From assembly GCA_019802505.1 (NCBI GenBank), contig JAFMOC010000088.1:268001-332000 (forward strand): 64,000 nucleotides of DNA, read 5' to 3'. The stretch comes from Corydoras sp. C115 (Eukaryota > Chordata > Actinopteri > Siluriformes > Callichthyidae). Shown piece by piece: positions 23,824 through 35,020 of this stretch. The position numbers and the translations under genes were made by a program. Positions within the stretch are counted from its first letter, which is position 1. Every line of letters begins with the position of its first letter. The notes under the pieces are model-generated. The model had not been told where the DNA came from. It did no database searches and saw only the letters and a list, made by a program, of their open reading frames with translations.

Positions 23824-25226
23824 ATGTCCGTGTCTTTGTGTTTGGGCAATGCGGTGGGGGTGTACCGCTACTGTGTGCAGGATGGCGATTCCGAGGTGGA
23901 GGTTCACCCAGCGGGCGTGCCCGCCGAGGTCCTGCCAGCATGCGTGCCTGCCAAGGTCCTGCCAGCGTGCGTGCCCGCCGAGGTCCGCCCAGCGTGCGTG
24001 CCCGCCAAGGTCCTGCCAGGGTGTGTGCCCACCGAGGTCCGCCCAGCGTGCGTGCCCGCCAAGGTCCTGCCAGCGCGCGTGCCCGCCGAGGTCCACCCAG
24101 TGTGCGTGCCCGCCAATGTCCTGCCAGCATGTGTGCCTGCCAAGGTCCTGCCAGCGTGCATGCCCACCGAGGTCCGCCCAGCGTGCGTGCCCGCCGAGGT
24201 CCGTGCTCCAGGATTAATGTCCTGCCAGCATGTGTGCCAGCCAAGGTCCGCCCAGCGTGCATGCCCGCCAAGGTCCGGCCAGCGTGCGAGCCCGCTGAGG
24301 TCCAGCCAGCATGCGTGCCCGCCGAGGTCCTGCCAGCGCGCAAACCCATCCCGAAGTCCAGGGGCGTCACGCCACCCATCCCGAAGTCCAGGGGCGTCAC
24401 GCCGCCCATCCCGAAGTCCAGGGGCGTCACGCCGCCCATCCCGAAGCCCAGGGGCGTCACGCCGCCCAGCCCAAAGCCCATGGGACTGCACGTCGCCCAT
24501 CCCGAGGTCCAGGGGCCGCACACCGCCCAGCCCAAGGTCCAGGGGCCGCACGCCGCCCAGCCCGAGCAGCAGGGGCCGCACGCCACCCAGCCCGAGGTCC
24601 AGGGGCCGCACGCCGCCCAGCCCGAGCAGCAGGGGCCGCACGCCCCGCAGCCAGGGGGCGCCAGCCTCGCTACGCCGCCAGGGGGCGTCCTCCGGACCAC
24701 GCCGCCCGTGGGCGTCCACCTGACCATGCAGCACGAGGGCGTGGCCCACTCCGCGTCCGCCAAAGGTGCTCACCGGCCCACACAGCCAGAGGGCGCCCAC
24801 CGGACCACGCAGCCAGAGGGCGTGGCCCCCTCCTCGTCCGCCGAGGGCGTTCACCGGACCACGCAGCCAGAGCGCGTGGTCCACTCCGTGTCCGCCAAAG
24901 GCACTCATCGGCCTACACATCCAGAGGGCGCCCACCGGACCACGCAGTCAGAGAGCGTGGCCCACTCCTCGTCCGCCGAGGGCGCCCACCGGACCACGCA
25001 GCCAGAGGGCGTGGCCCACTCCGTGTCCGCCAAAGGCGCTCATCGGCCCACACAGCCAGAGGGCGCCCACCTGACCTCGCAACCAGAGGGCGTTCAGCAC
25101 GCCTCCCCCGCAAGGGGCATCCACCGGAGGGCGCCCGGCAAGCCCTGCTCAAGGAGGGTGGAGGACCCCCTTATTTTTTTTTCTTGGTCGCGTCCCCCCG
25201 TTGCACGACCGCAGGGGCGGGGTTAA
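23824..25226 (+). CDS. Repeat-encoded proline-rich ORF of the LTR element (frameshifted)
   Basis: The most coherent reading starts at ATG 23824 and encodes a short unique leader (SVSLCLGNAVGVYRYCVQDG, then DSEVEVHP). Nine-residue repeats of the form VPAEVLPAC/VPAKVRPAC follow, from 27-bp units. An irregular unit near 24205-24222 shifts the frame; beyond it the same LPACVPAKV motif continues in the frame that runs to the TAA at 25224-25226, at the LTR border. That part encodes ten-residue repeats PIPKSRGVTP (about five), HPEVQGPHTA/QPEQQGPHAA (about six), and then longer repeats with TTQPEGAHR and VAHSSSAEG. There is no membrane or catalytic motif. Because stops are rare, all three forward frames and much of the reverse strand are open, so translation is inferred from repeat periodicity in multiples of three. 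Confidence 0.45.
23909..24342 (+). repeat. 27-bp minisatellite block
   Basis: About 15 tandem units of a 27-bp sequence, consensus near GTCCTGCCAGCGTGCGTGCC plus CGCCGAG. Adjacent units often alternate between CCTGCCAGC and CCGCCCAGC, giving a partial 54-bp higher-order period. One irregular unit lies near 24205-24222. Confidence 0.9.
24345..24655 (+). repeat. 30-bp minisatellite blocks
   Basis: Five units based on CATCCCGAAGTCCAGGGGCG and TCACGCCGCC (24345-24496), grading into about five units based on CAGCCCGAGGTCCAGGGGCC and GCACGCCGCC (24497-24655). The two types share most positions and probably arose from one unit. Confidence 0.9.
24736..25100 (+). repeat. Long-period tandem repeat block
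   Basis: Repeats built from CAGCCAGAGGGCG modules followed by either CCCACCGGACCACG or TGGCCCACTCC and a TCCGCC-containing segment. The lengths stay multiples of three. Confidence 0.85.
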
Positions 25227-25581
25227 TGTAACAGGTGTCTAGGGCACCTGTCACCTGTTCTGTGTTTCCTTTTGTTAGAGTGAGTTAATTAACGTTCATT
25301 TGTCATCAGTTAGTTAATTAACCCTGTCTTGTCATTGCATTGTTTTGTGCACATGGTCTGATGTCGTTTTGTATTTATTTCCGTTGTTTCTCGTCCTCGG
25401 TGCTGGTCGTTGTTTAATGTCCCTAGTCTGTTCGTACCTCATGTTTTTTGGTGCTACTGCACCTTTAAATAAACTCATTCTTCTGCTACCTGCGTGCCTG
25501 GCTCCCTTCAGCGCGTTAAAATGCGGCGGCTCTGCGCTTCCTATGCGCACCCTCTTTATTCCGAGGTAGACTACCGTGACA
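25227..25581 (+). repeat. 3' LTR
   Basis: Starts TGTAACAGG, ends CCGTGACA, then the CAAGT duplication. Contains AAATAAA near 25468. Confidence 0.93.
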
Positions 25582-25586
25582 CAAGT

Positions 25587-26557
25587 ACACCATGTTTCCA
25601 AAAAACTATTTCACATTAGGTATGATAATTTGCAAGTGTTAGCCCAACTGATATAAAAGCTAAATCTAGTTGAGTTTGCATGCCTTATTCATAAATTAAT
25701 AGTAAAAAAAATAAAATAATAAAACATTTGTCACATGTACATCATGATGATAAATGTGGGCATTACTGGACCTAACATCATGAGAGAAAACTGCAAGAGA
25801 TGAATATAGCTTATAAAATGTATTAAAACAAACATAAGAAAAGCAATATAAAACATCTCAGGGCATGTGCACATCTGTCACTGTCCTGTCACGCTCTTGT
25901 GTGGCACTGATTAAAGTGTCGTAGAAGAATAAGATCATGTGAACACACACTAACTAATAATGATGGCAGGTATAAATAGGTATGAAGGAACACACATGAT
26001 GGTAAATACACCTGTAGACACTAATAAAACTAATTGACAATTACCACTAAACAAGCACCAATTACACATCACACAGACCAGGCGAAACTGAAGACTCACA
26101 CATATGAATGGAATCCTATGTGACAACATTATACTTGCCGAGCATCAAACAGTGTCTTGGATGCGCACGTAACCCCTGCAAACCATACCATACTCAGGTG
26201 GCATGCTACTCTTATTATCATGCATATAAACAGATGATTGCCATGAAAATATACTGAAAACATGCATTTTATAATATTAAAGTTCATATTAAAAAATAAT
26301 TTAACCACTAAATGGAACTCCTAGAAGAATAGATTGGACAACAAATTTAAGTACAAGTTTTAACAGTGCACCTAAAAATCATGTGCTAACAACTGCAACA
26401 ACAAAAGTTAACCATTAAGAAAAAGGGCAAAACTTTGTCCCAGACTATTTTGCCAGTGGAAGAGCAATACAAGCTTTTCAAGAGTTCTTAGTATCTTCTA
26501 CAATTTTGGCTACACTCTTATTCATTAAGTAGATTTTTATATAACGACTTCGTTACA
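25587..26557. other. No recognised gene
   Basis: AT-rich apart from the candidate LTR listed separately. Confidence 0.35.
25887..26125 (-). repeat. Candidate solo LTR, minus strand
   Basis: On the minus strand it begins TGTCACATAGG and ends GAGCGTGACA, resembling gypsy-type LTR ends, and includes a TATTTATACC stretch. No target duplication was found, so this remains tentative. Confidence 0.3.
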
Positions 26558-26742
26558 GGCAGCACAGTTGCTAAGTGGTTAGCATGTTGGCCTCTCAGCA
26601 CTGGTGATCATAGTTCGAACCCCGATCTGGGTTTCTGAGTTTCTCTGGTTTTCTCCCAGAATACAGGGATAGATTGGCGCCCTGTCCTGAGTGTATCTCC
26701 TCAGCGCCTGAAACGCTCTTCCCTGGATGGGCATTGGGGAAC
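26558..26742 (+). mobile_element. Degenerate SINE, internally deleted
   Basis: Main family head (GGTTAGCATGTTGGCCTCTC, B-box-like TAGTTCGAACC) joined to the 3' domain (ATAGATTGGCGCCCTGTCC) with the core lost. Confidence 0.7.
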
Positions 26743-26891
26743 TTATACTACCTCCTGAGACTGTGCAAAGTGCAGTGATAGAAATATACATATGATATGT
26801 TAAAGAGACAATCAATAAATATTTACATTGCAGTATACAAAAACAGATTTTGAAAGAAACAAGAAAAAATTATTAAATATAAATACACATT

Positions 26892-27227
26892 AGGGTGGCA
26901 TGGTGGCTTAGTGGTTAGCACGTTCGCCTCTCAGCACTAGGGATTCTCGGTTCGAATCCCCATCTGGGTGGAGTTTCCATGTTCTCCCCGTGTCCACGTG
27001 GGTTTCCTCCCACAGTCCAAAAGCATGGATCTGTTAATCGAGTTCTCCAAATTGCCCCATATAGAGTGTGTATGTGTGCGTGTCTGTGTGAGTGTGTACC
27101 CAGCAATAGATTGGTGCCCTGTCCTGCGTGTACCTGCCCAGCGCCCGAAACGTTCTCCCCTGTATGGGCATGGGGAACCCCCCCGCGACCCTAACATAGG
27201 ATGAAGCAGAAGACAATGGATGGATGG
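26892..27227 (+). mobile_element. SINE with perfect 13-bp target duplication
   Basis: Head with both Pol III boxes, core and 3' domain, ending in ATGG repeats. ATAAATACACATT occurs at 26879-26891 and 27228-27240. Confidence 0.92.
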
Positions 27228-27284
27228 ATAAATACACATTGAATGCATTTCAATGTGCTAATATTATGTTTATGCTGGGAAGTT

Positions 27285-27560
27285 ATAGTGCAGTGCAATG
27301 TACAATGTTCTGTCTTTGTAGGGTAGGTGTGGTATGCATGTCTAACGCAGTGTGAGTAGTCTAATGGCATGAGGGAAGGAGCTACTTCTTAGCCTCTCTG
27401 ATTTAGCATGCTAAAGAAGCTCCTGAATTGCAAAAAGCTAAACAATCAGTTACTGGGGTGTAAAAAATGTTTTTTCAGTGCTCTGGACCTGCTTCACAGA
27501 ATGTAACTGTTACAGTTTGTGGAAAAGGAAAGAGCAGTCTTGCCAATGTGCTCGTGTAAG
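27285..27560. pseudogene. Possible LINE fragment
   Basis: The stretch GTCTAATGGCATGAGGGAAG then GAGCTACTTCTTAGCCTCTC resembles a common fish LINE segment. The remainder is too diverged to place. Confidence 0.3.
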
Positions 27561-27867
27561 GTTATACTTAGACTTTACATTATAGTTTCATCAATACTGA
27601 GTGTGATGTAAGTATGCTGATAAACATTATTAGAAATGAGACCCAAAATCTGTGTTTTGTCAGCAAATTGAAAGAAGTGAAGTTCTGTAGAGACACACTG
27701 TCACATGTGTAGAAACAGGCCCACTTTTAATACCTGGGTTCTGTCTGGGAGACAATCCAGGCACAGAAGTGAGCATTGAATCAAACGTTCCTGAACTTGG
27801 AGTCAAGACTTCAACATTATTATGTTGAAAGCTGAGCTCTATTTTGAGAAATCTAATAGTTTTTATT

Positions 27868-28071
27868 ATTCATTTATTCATAATCTTCCTCTTTTTCCTA
27901 TATTAGGGTCGCGGGGTGGGGGGGGGGGTTCCCCATGCCCATCCAGGGGAGAACGTTTCGGGCGCTGGGCAGATACACCCAGGACAGGGCACCAATCTAT
28001 GGCTGGGCACACACTCACACACACAGACACGCACACGAACACACTCTACATGGGGCAATTTGGAGAACTCA
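27868..28071 (-). mobile_element. SINE, 5' truncated
   Basis: Minus-strand copy with an ATTC tail, a G-run-expanded 3' domain (27912-27928), a (CA)-rich stretch and the start of the core. The tRNA-like head is missing. Confidence 0.8.
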
Positions 28072-29214
28072 TTTATGCATTTATGCTATTGGTATTTGAT
28101 ATAAGGACAGTTATCTTTTTTTATATAAATAGAGATCGCAGACTGTATCCTGGGCTCACTAAAGACAATGGTAAAAAATCCAGTGAACTCATTAGCACAT
28201 TACCTATAAATGAGAAATCACATCTGGGCCAGCCACTATCAGAGTTATCCAACCATAGTAAAGGGTTAAATTGAAGATTGGAGGTCAGGTCACAGTTTAC
28301 AAGAAAAAAATGTTCTGTTGTAAAAGTATGAACATATAAATATACATATCGTATCTAACAGGCATTAGGCTTTAGAAAGTCACTTATCAAAATTCAGGTG
28401 AAAATCCCTCCCCGACAGGTCTTGTTGGGTGCCTTCAGTATGGTACTGTACCTTGCATTCTCTCAGTCTCTAAATGTTGATCATTGTTCATAACACCCAT
28501 CCTATACTGGGTGTTATGCTACACAAACTCAGGGTTACCACAGCTGGAAGCTTACAGTGCTGCCTTCACAGTTGCTTGGCACACCTGGATCATTGTGCAC
28601 TATGACAGAATAGCACATTTTTAAAGCTCCACCACAGTACAGGGCCCTCTCAGTCAGCCTGCAGCTATATGCAGCAATCTCAGCTGAATGACTTTGGTTT
28701 GTGTGGGCCAGTGTTATATGTGTGAAATATTTTCCAGATCAGTGAATATGCCAGAATCAGACATGATGTGACTCAGAAATTGAAAACGGCATTGCAGAGA
28801 ATCACACATTTCAGGATACACTGTAAATCATTGGTTAGGACTGCTGTATAGGATGCATTAGTATGATAAGATATGATGTAGAGAAGGAGGCAGAAAATAA
28901 AAGGAGATAGAGAGACAGCAGAGGAGAAAAACGGCAATGTTTGTCTAGCTCACAGATACAGGGTAGGAAAAATAACATTGTTCTACATTAAAAAAGTGAC
29001 CTATGAGTCCGACTGTCCTTCAGTTCTTGCCCCCTTTAACCATACTACCCTTCACCAACTGAAGTCTGGGTAAGTCTGGCAAATTCAACTTTTACACAAT
29101 TAAAAAAACAACAAAGGGCAATTCTCACAATTATTTTCTATATACTGAGCTGAAAATTTTGTTATATTAATTGTAATTATATTCAACATTTAAAACAGTA
29201 AACACCAGGTCTTT
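28072..29214. other. No recognised gene
   Basis: Contains a short perfect hairpin (ATAACACCCA with TGGGTGTTAT) at about 28491-28518. No gene was identified. Confidence 0.35.
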
Positions 29215-29435
29215 CATGATAGAGCAGGTCACTCAACTGGCTTGGCTTTACAAGTACATTGCTTGCTTGTCCATGTTACTCCTCTACTAATCTCTCTCAA
29301 ATGGCTTCCAATAGGTGCCAGCATTCAATAAAAGGCCATGTCTTGCATGAAAACCTCTGGATCAGCTCCCTCTTACCTACATTCTATTGTCCAAAGATTT
29401 ATCCCCTCTTGTTCACTGTGCTCTAGTGTGAATTG
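29215..29435 (+). pseudogene. LINE reverse transcriptase C-terminal fragment
   Basis: In the plus strand near 29270-29400 a frame reads HVTPLLISLKWLPIGASIQ, a stop, then KTSGSAPSYLHSIVQRFIP. This is the post-RT region typical of fish LINE ORF2 proteins (pattern H-T-P-L-L-x-L-x-W-L-P). It is truncated at both ends. Clade not decided. Confidence 0.65.
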
Positions 29436-29795
29436 CCGTTTGATACTTCAACATCATGTGGTGTTAATTCTTTCTCCATATTCTTTACCAGGACTTTAGG
29501 ACTTTTACCATGACGTTTTCCAATGTTCTTATGTAGGTGCCGCAACACATGTCTATGATCTTCATCCATTAGATTTTTAGCAGCTTCTGATAATCTTTTT
29601 CTCAAAAGCTTCAACATGTGTTTTTTCCACTTTCTTCAGTGTCCAGGCTTCACATCCATAAGTCACTTTCATCAGTCACATTATGGTAATAGTTTTAATT
29701 AACTTGCTTTTTCAGATCATCACTACTATGCCCATGGCAATTCTTAACTTTACTTCACTGCCACAGTCCACAGAATTTGTGTTTCTCCACCATGA
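29436..29795 (-). pseudogene. Second LINE fragment, opposite strand
   Basis: On the minus strand, in broken frames, LRIAMGIVVM and TYGCEAWTLKKVEKTHVEAF are visible. The YGCEAWTL motif marks the region after the RT palm in RTE-like and related non-LTR elements. Stops and frame changes throughout; no function. Confidence 0.6.
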
Positions 29796-31016
29796 ATTCC
29801 AGTATGTGTAGTCAAATATCAACCAGTATGGTTGTTAGACAGTTTTCCTATTTCCTATTATTTCCTATTTTGATTAATTTTTATATGACAGGTCAAAAAA
29901 GCAAATCTTACCCCGAATGTTGAAGAATGACATCACATGGTGGAAATAATAACTGATATACAACAGGAGAACCATTTATCTGACTAAAACTCATGGTCAC
30001 CTTGAAGCTACCATGCCGCAGTGTCGTCCTCTCTTCAACACACTGCTGACAATATTAATTAGGTTCAGCAGTCACTTGCAATGTCTGCTGAACAACGAGT
30101 TAATAAAATAACTCTGTTACAATTTCAACTTCAAACAATCAGAAATATTGCTATGAATAAGCCGCTTAACAGATGTAAGTCAAAATATAATGAGAACTCT
30201 ATAGATATAACATTAAAGGTGTAATGAATACATGAACCTTTTTTTTAAATAAATCACTTATGAGGCATACATTTTTTTGATAAAAAGTCAGAATTATAAG
30301 ATTAAAAGTCAGAATTGCATAACTTCTGACTTGTAATGTTCTCATTTGTAAGTCGCTTTGGATAAAAGCGTCTGCTAAATGACTAAATGTAAAAGTAGAA
30401 TTCTGAGTTACTTTCTTTTTTTTTTCTTAGTGGCGGAAACAGGCTTCCATAAATTAGCAGATGCAATACTAAAAATATTTAGTAAATTTAGTAAATTTAA
30501 AAATAAATATTTGTTGCTTTGATGACTGAAAAAATAAGTTTATATTTTCTCATTTTAACTAAGCTTGCGGGTTGGCAAATAATATCAGTCACATAATGTC
30601 TTGTAACAAAAAACATTATGACTATTAACTCTGAATGTGTTTTATTCTGTTAACTGATAGAATTTAAGCAAAACAACATCATTCATATGATAACCAAGAG
30701 GAGGTTATTCTAAAGTTTTAATTTAACGATAGTTTAATTTAATGATAATAAAGGTTCTGTATGTGAAGCACTATTATTTTAGTCATTAAATAGTTGCAGG
30801 AATTCTATAGACAAATTATACAAAAGAGCAAGGAAACATTCTACGTTCATCATAATGCCTCACACCTTAGAAAACATTTAACAATAATGCTTATAGCTTA
30901 ATAAAATACTGTTAATGGCCCGTAAGCTAGATACATTCATATTGTAAAATGATGTCTAATAATGTATTTGTTTTTTAAAATCAGTTTTTTTTTTTGTTAT
31001 TTAAATTATTGTTTAT
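29796..31016. other. No recognised gene
   Basis: AT-rich; includes a LINE-type tail fragment at 30341-30391. Confidence 0.4.
30341..30391 (+). repeat. LINE/SINE 3' tail fragment
   Basis: TTGTAAGTCGCTTTGGATAA followed by AAGCGTCTGCTAAATGAC, the consensus-like tail shared by the family-B SINE and a LINE. No body is attached. Confidence 0.8.
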
Positions 31017-31028
31017 ATAAACATACGG

Positions 31029-31327
31029 GGGCGGCATGGTGGCTTAGTGGTTAGCACGTTCGCCTCTCAGCACTAGGGATTCGAATCCCCATCTGGGTGG
31101 AGTTTCCATGTTCTCCCCGTGTCTGCGTGGGTTCTCCAAATTGCCCCATATAGAGTGTGTATGCGTGCGTGTCTGTGTGAGTGAGTGTGTGCCCAGCGAT
31201 AGATTGGCGCCCTGTCCTGGGTGTATCTGCCCAGCGCCCGAAACGTTCTCCCCTGGATGGGCATGGGGAACCCCATCGCGACCCTAATAGAGGAAAAGCG
31301 GAAGATAATGAATGAATGCATGAATGA
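31029..31327 (+). mobile_element. SINE, core deleted, 12-bp target duplication
   Basis: Main family with head (B box shortened to TTCGAATCC) and a deletion spanning the CTCCGGTTTCC to GTCAATTG part of the core. ATAAACATACGG at 31017-31028 and 31328-31339 is perfect. Confidence 0.9.
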
Positions 31328-31339
31328 ATAAACATACGG

Positions 31340-32778
31340 TGAAAGACAGATCTAAGACAGTACGGTGAAAACATTGTTCCAGTTCATTAATATTTGTGGC
31401 AAACCTCTATGGGGGTTGGAACTAGACTAACTACACACTGCTTCCTGCTAGTGGAATACAAATGATTCTGCACTGCCGTGTGTCGAAACAGAATCATTAT
31501 AATACTTGTCTTGGCATGCTTCAAGTGGTTGAATTTACACAATCAGGATGAAATGTCAAAAAATATCATCACCTGCATCATGCAATAATTTATGCAAAGG
31601 AGCATATACAAGTGAAAAAATAATGTATATAAAATACTGATTTAATGTTCTGAATTGTTTGTGTCTGTGGGTGTGTGTGTGGGGGGTGCATGCATTCTAT
31701 AAAGATTGAAGTTTTCTCAATAAAAAATCCAGAAAATGCCCATAGCATTATCAGAAATTGCCTCTATATCATTTCTTGTTTTTATATTAGATTTAAATCA
31801 CAAATATTATAGTTTCAAGCAATGCATTTCACTTCAAATCTAAATTTGAAGGTTTAAAAACAATACCCAGTATCTTTCAAAAGAACCTTCTCAGCTTTTC
31901 ATTTACAAACATTAGTGTTGATTATGTTTGCCAGAGGATCTCAAATGGAACTGAGCTGACTGGAAACTGCAGGCGGAATCAAATGGCAGAAAAACAATAA
32001 GAGTACTAGCTCCCTTAGGGCCCTTGGTATGGCTCAGATGATTGCACAGCAGCCAAAGCTACTACACGATGTAGAATGTCCAAAACAATCACTTTTATTT
32101 AGTCTTGATATTGTTTCAGAATTGAACAGAGCTATTTAGCAGAGAATAACATCATGCTGTAAAAAACAAAAAATACCCACAGACATGTTAACTCCTCTTA
32201 GACACCACAAAAGGCAGGGTGATGCAATAAAATGTTTTGAATATAATATTAACACAACTTACAGAATGCTCGAACTCACATATATACACACACATTTTCT
32301 AGAAACTCACCTTCTCAAACCGTGTTTGGCAAATCAGTACAAAACATTCTGGTCATTCTCCATTCATTGTTCTGAGCATTTTTGGCCACAAAACTGCCAA
32401 TCATCCTTTATAATTGCTCCAGTGCTGTGTAAAGATCTAATGAAAACAAACTCCAACCAGCCTTACTGGATTAATACATTAAGCCACAAAAATATGGTTG
32501 ATATGAACATAACCAATTATCACCTGATTTTATGACTGCACCACATTTACAAATAATGCATAAATTTTACAGGTGTTTCTTTAAAAAGAAGATGAACACA
32601 TTTACAAGGCTGCAAGTATACTATAAATGTAATAAAAGGGCTTAAATTGTGGAATCTTTAATGGTTCAAATATTTAAATTTAATTAAATTACTACTAACC
32701 ACCGCAAGCACAATAATACATAATTCAGCTATTGAACTGACAAGTTTTTCGAATAATTAATTAAAAAATAATTGTTAG
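31340..32778. other. No recognised gene
   Basis: AT-rich. A frame of 116 codons at 32185-32535 lacks any recognisable domain and is probably chance. Confidence 0.35.
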
Positions 32779-32938
32779 CCTGGTCATCTCTCATTGCTAC
32801 GATCCAGGTTCAATCTGGGTGAAGTTTCCATGTTCTCCTCATGTCCACGTGACTTTTTTACAGGTTCTCTGGTTTTCCCCCAGAGTCAAAAACATAGCTT
32901 CAAGGTAAACTGAATGCTCTAAATTACCCCATATAGTC

Positions 32939-32969
<31 letters not shown>

Positions 32970-33392
32970 CTGTGTGAGTGAGTGTGCCCAGCGATAGATT
33001 GGCACCCTGTTCGGGGTTTATTTACCTAGCGCCCGTAACATTCTCCCCTGGATGGGCATGGGGAACACACCGACCCGACTGAGTTTGTGCCTCGCTACCT
33101 TGTTGATCCTGCCAGTAATATATGCTTGTCTCAAAGATTAAGCCATGCAGATCTAAGTGCACACGGTGGTTACAGTCAGACTGCAAATGGCTTATTAAAT
33201 CAGTTATGGTTCCTTTGATTGCTCCTCGGTTTACTTGGATAACTGTGGCAATTCCAGAGCTAATACATACAAACGAACGCCGGCCCCCGTAACCCGGGCG
33301 GCGGCGACGACTCATTCAAATGTCTGCCCTATCAACTATCGACGGTACCATAGGACTCCAGTAGAGGATTTAGAGGAAGATAATAAATGACA
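32779..33392 (+). mobile_element. Degenerate SINE interrupted by 18S rRNA sequence
   Basis: SINE head (decayed), core (GTGAAGTTTCCATGTTCTCC), (GT)n and 3' domain run from 32779 to about 33075. The terminal piece (GTAGAGGATTTAGAGGAAGA then TAATAAATGA) resumes at about 33358. Between them lies the 5' part of 18S rRNA. Confidence 0.8.
33096..33354 (+). pseudogene. 18S rRNA 5'-end fragment
   Basis: Starts TACCTTGTTGATCCTGCCAG, the mature 5' end of eukaryotic 18S rRNA with one change, and continues through CTTGTCTCAAAGATTAAGCC, TTAAATCAGTTATGGTTCC and TTACTTGGATAACTGTGGCA. It then jumps from the CGCCGGCCCCCG region to GGCGGCGACGACTCATTCAA and TGTCTGCCCTATCAACT. So a segment of the expansion region is deleted. 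Several substitutions (for example in the CATGCAGATCTAAGTGCACA stretch) mark it as a pseudogene. The 20 or so bases before it (GAGTTTGTGCCTCGC) are neither clear SINE nor 18S and may be external spacer. Confidence 0.93.
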
Positions 33393-35007
33393 AAAGAATT
33401 GTTAACACCAATATTAAGTGATTCAAGAATTATCTAAATTATTGGTGTATGAACATTGGAGTTTTCAAAGTAAATGCAAGATAAATACAAGGCTCATGTT
33501 TCTTTTGCTTAGGCTATTCATTTCCTATTCATAACAGACAGGGAAACCTGGGTCCTTTGAACACATGCCAGTTCAATGATCCAGTCATTTCTGGCTCTAG
33601 TACTACTGTGGCAGGTCTGTGGATTCACGCCAACAGCAAATGCCAAACAATCTGATCAACACAATAGCCATGTAACTCAATGAAGTAAGCATCACCTCCT
33701 TAGATAAAGAGCCGGTGCTTTGTTTCCTCAGTCGGGTTAGCATGTATAAAAGGTTACAGACCTGTCTGAATTGGCTGTGGAGGAAAAAGGCAATGAGCTA
33801 TGTCACAGAGGACAGATGTAAAGGTCAAGGTGTACATCAGCCAGGATGAATACATTTAAGCAGATGGCTCTTTGAGACAGCTACGTCAACCTTAAACTAA
33901 AGCTAACAATGAAGGTTTGTGTTGCACCAAACAAAACCTTATAAAGCAAGGTTTATTGCACTGGTTAGCCAAAAGTGTGTGTGTGTGATGGTGGGTATTG
34001 TAGGGGAGCCAAGTTTTTTTTTTTTTTTTTTTTTTTTTGCGTATCTAGATTTGTTAGCTGTTCACTGCTTCAAGTAATTCTGCATCTGCTCACATTATTC
34101 TCACTGCCATCTTGAAATTGAGTGTATTCTGTGTTTGTGTTGCATAAGAAAAACAGGTATAATTTGGGTGGTGGATGATTTTCAGGCCTGGTGTAGTAGT
34201 GTAAGTTGTATGAGTAAATTACACACAGCAATGCTGCTGGAGTTTTACCAAATATGTGCATTTATTTAAATGGAATTGATAAAATGGACAATGACTGTAG
34301 AAATAAAATGGAGGTACATAATAAAAGACAGATAGTTGCACTATTTTATTACCAACTCCACTTACAGTCTACATGCACTCTGTAGTTTTCAAATTTTCAA
34401 ACTATAATCCATCTATTTTTCTATATACATTGTGAGTCCCATTTATTATATTATCTACTAGGCAAGACCCACAAAGCACAGGACAGTCACAAAGCAGATA
34501 TTATTTGGGAGGAGCATGATTCCAAGCATTGCAAAGACCCTTATGAAGGGCAAGTGTGTTTGTTTTTGTTGAGCTAGTACAGTATATATACAATTTATTG
34601 CCTTTTGACAGTACTTCAGATGCACACATGACCTTACAAACCAAAATGTAGATCAAGTGGCATGCCACTCTTACTACTGTGTGAACAAACAATTTGAGAA
34701 AAGACATTTACCTCGTATGAGTTTTCACACCCTACACAAAATAAAATAAGGGCAAAATAGTACCTACTGACTTAGACATAAGCAGATTAGTCAACTGCAC
34801 AGAGACATTAGTGGGCCTCATGTCCACCCTAGCCCCTCAGATAAAGTTCTTAACCAGTAACAGCCACAAATAGTACATTGCAATTTTTTTGTAGAATTTG
34901 TAGTAACAGCCATCAAAGTTGCTTAATCTAAGACTAAGACAACGTCTGCCTTTGACATAATAGTGTTGATTGACTTGCAGTGAGTATTGTACATTTTAAA
35001 CATTTCA
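33393..35007. other. No recognised gene
   Basis: Contains a poly-T run of about 25 bases (34014-34038). The section 33480-33900 is less AT-rich and could be conserved non-coding DNA, but nothing here proves it. Confidence 0.35.
34014..34038. repeat. Poly-T tract
   Basis: Uninterrupted T run. Confidence 0.95.
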
Positions 35008-35020
35008 ATAGTCACAAATA

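Larger units (their letters stand above)
22855..25581 (+). mobile_element. Complete non-autonomous LTR retrotransposon
   Basis: A 2.7 kb element bounded by two ~355-bp direct LTRs and flanked by a perfect 5-bp duplication CAAGT (22850-22854 and 25582-25586). The interior (23209-25226) is very GC-rich in an AT-rich neighbourhood and contains no gag, protease, reverse transcriptase, RNase H or integrase motif. A purine-rich stretch (GCAGGGGCGGGGTTAA) just before the 3' LTR fits a polypurine tract. A consensus splice donor CAGGTAAGC at about 23246-23254 follows the primer-binding region. The layout is that of a LARD-type parasite mobilised by a gypsy-like partner; the partner is inferred. Confidence 0.92.

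Noticed and set aside
23909..24655. Regular direct repeats reminiscent of a CRISPR array
   Set aside because: Units are contiguous with no unique spacers and keep a reading frame; the genome is eukaryotic.
23495..24763. Long minus-strand open frame (over 400 codons) in the LTR element, rich in GRT and AHAGR repeats
   Set aside because: Stops are rare on both strands of this GC-rich repeat array, and the strand is opposite to the LTR signals (poly-A, purine tract, splice donor).
26937..27248. Recurrent frames containing GRWADTPRTGRQS and similar in many places
   Set aside because: They are translations of the SINE 3' domain, which is a non-coding Pol III type element.
32185..32535. 116-codon plus-strand frame
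   Set aside because: No domain, AT-rich codon use and no splice or promoter signals; probably chance.
33096..33354. Functional 18S rRNA gene
   Set aside because: Only the first few hundred bases are present, with an internal deletion and substitutions.
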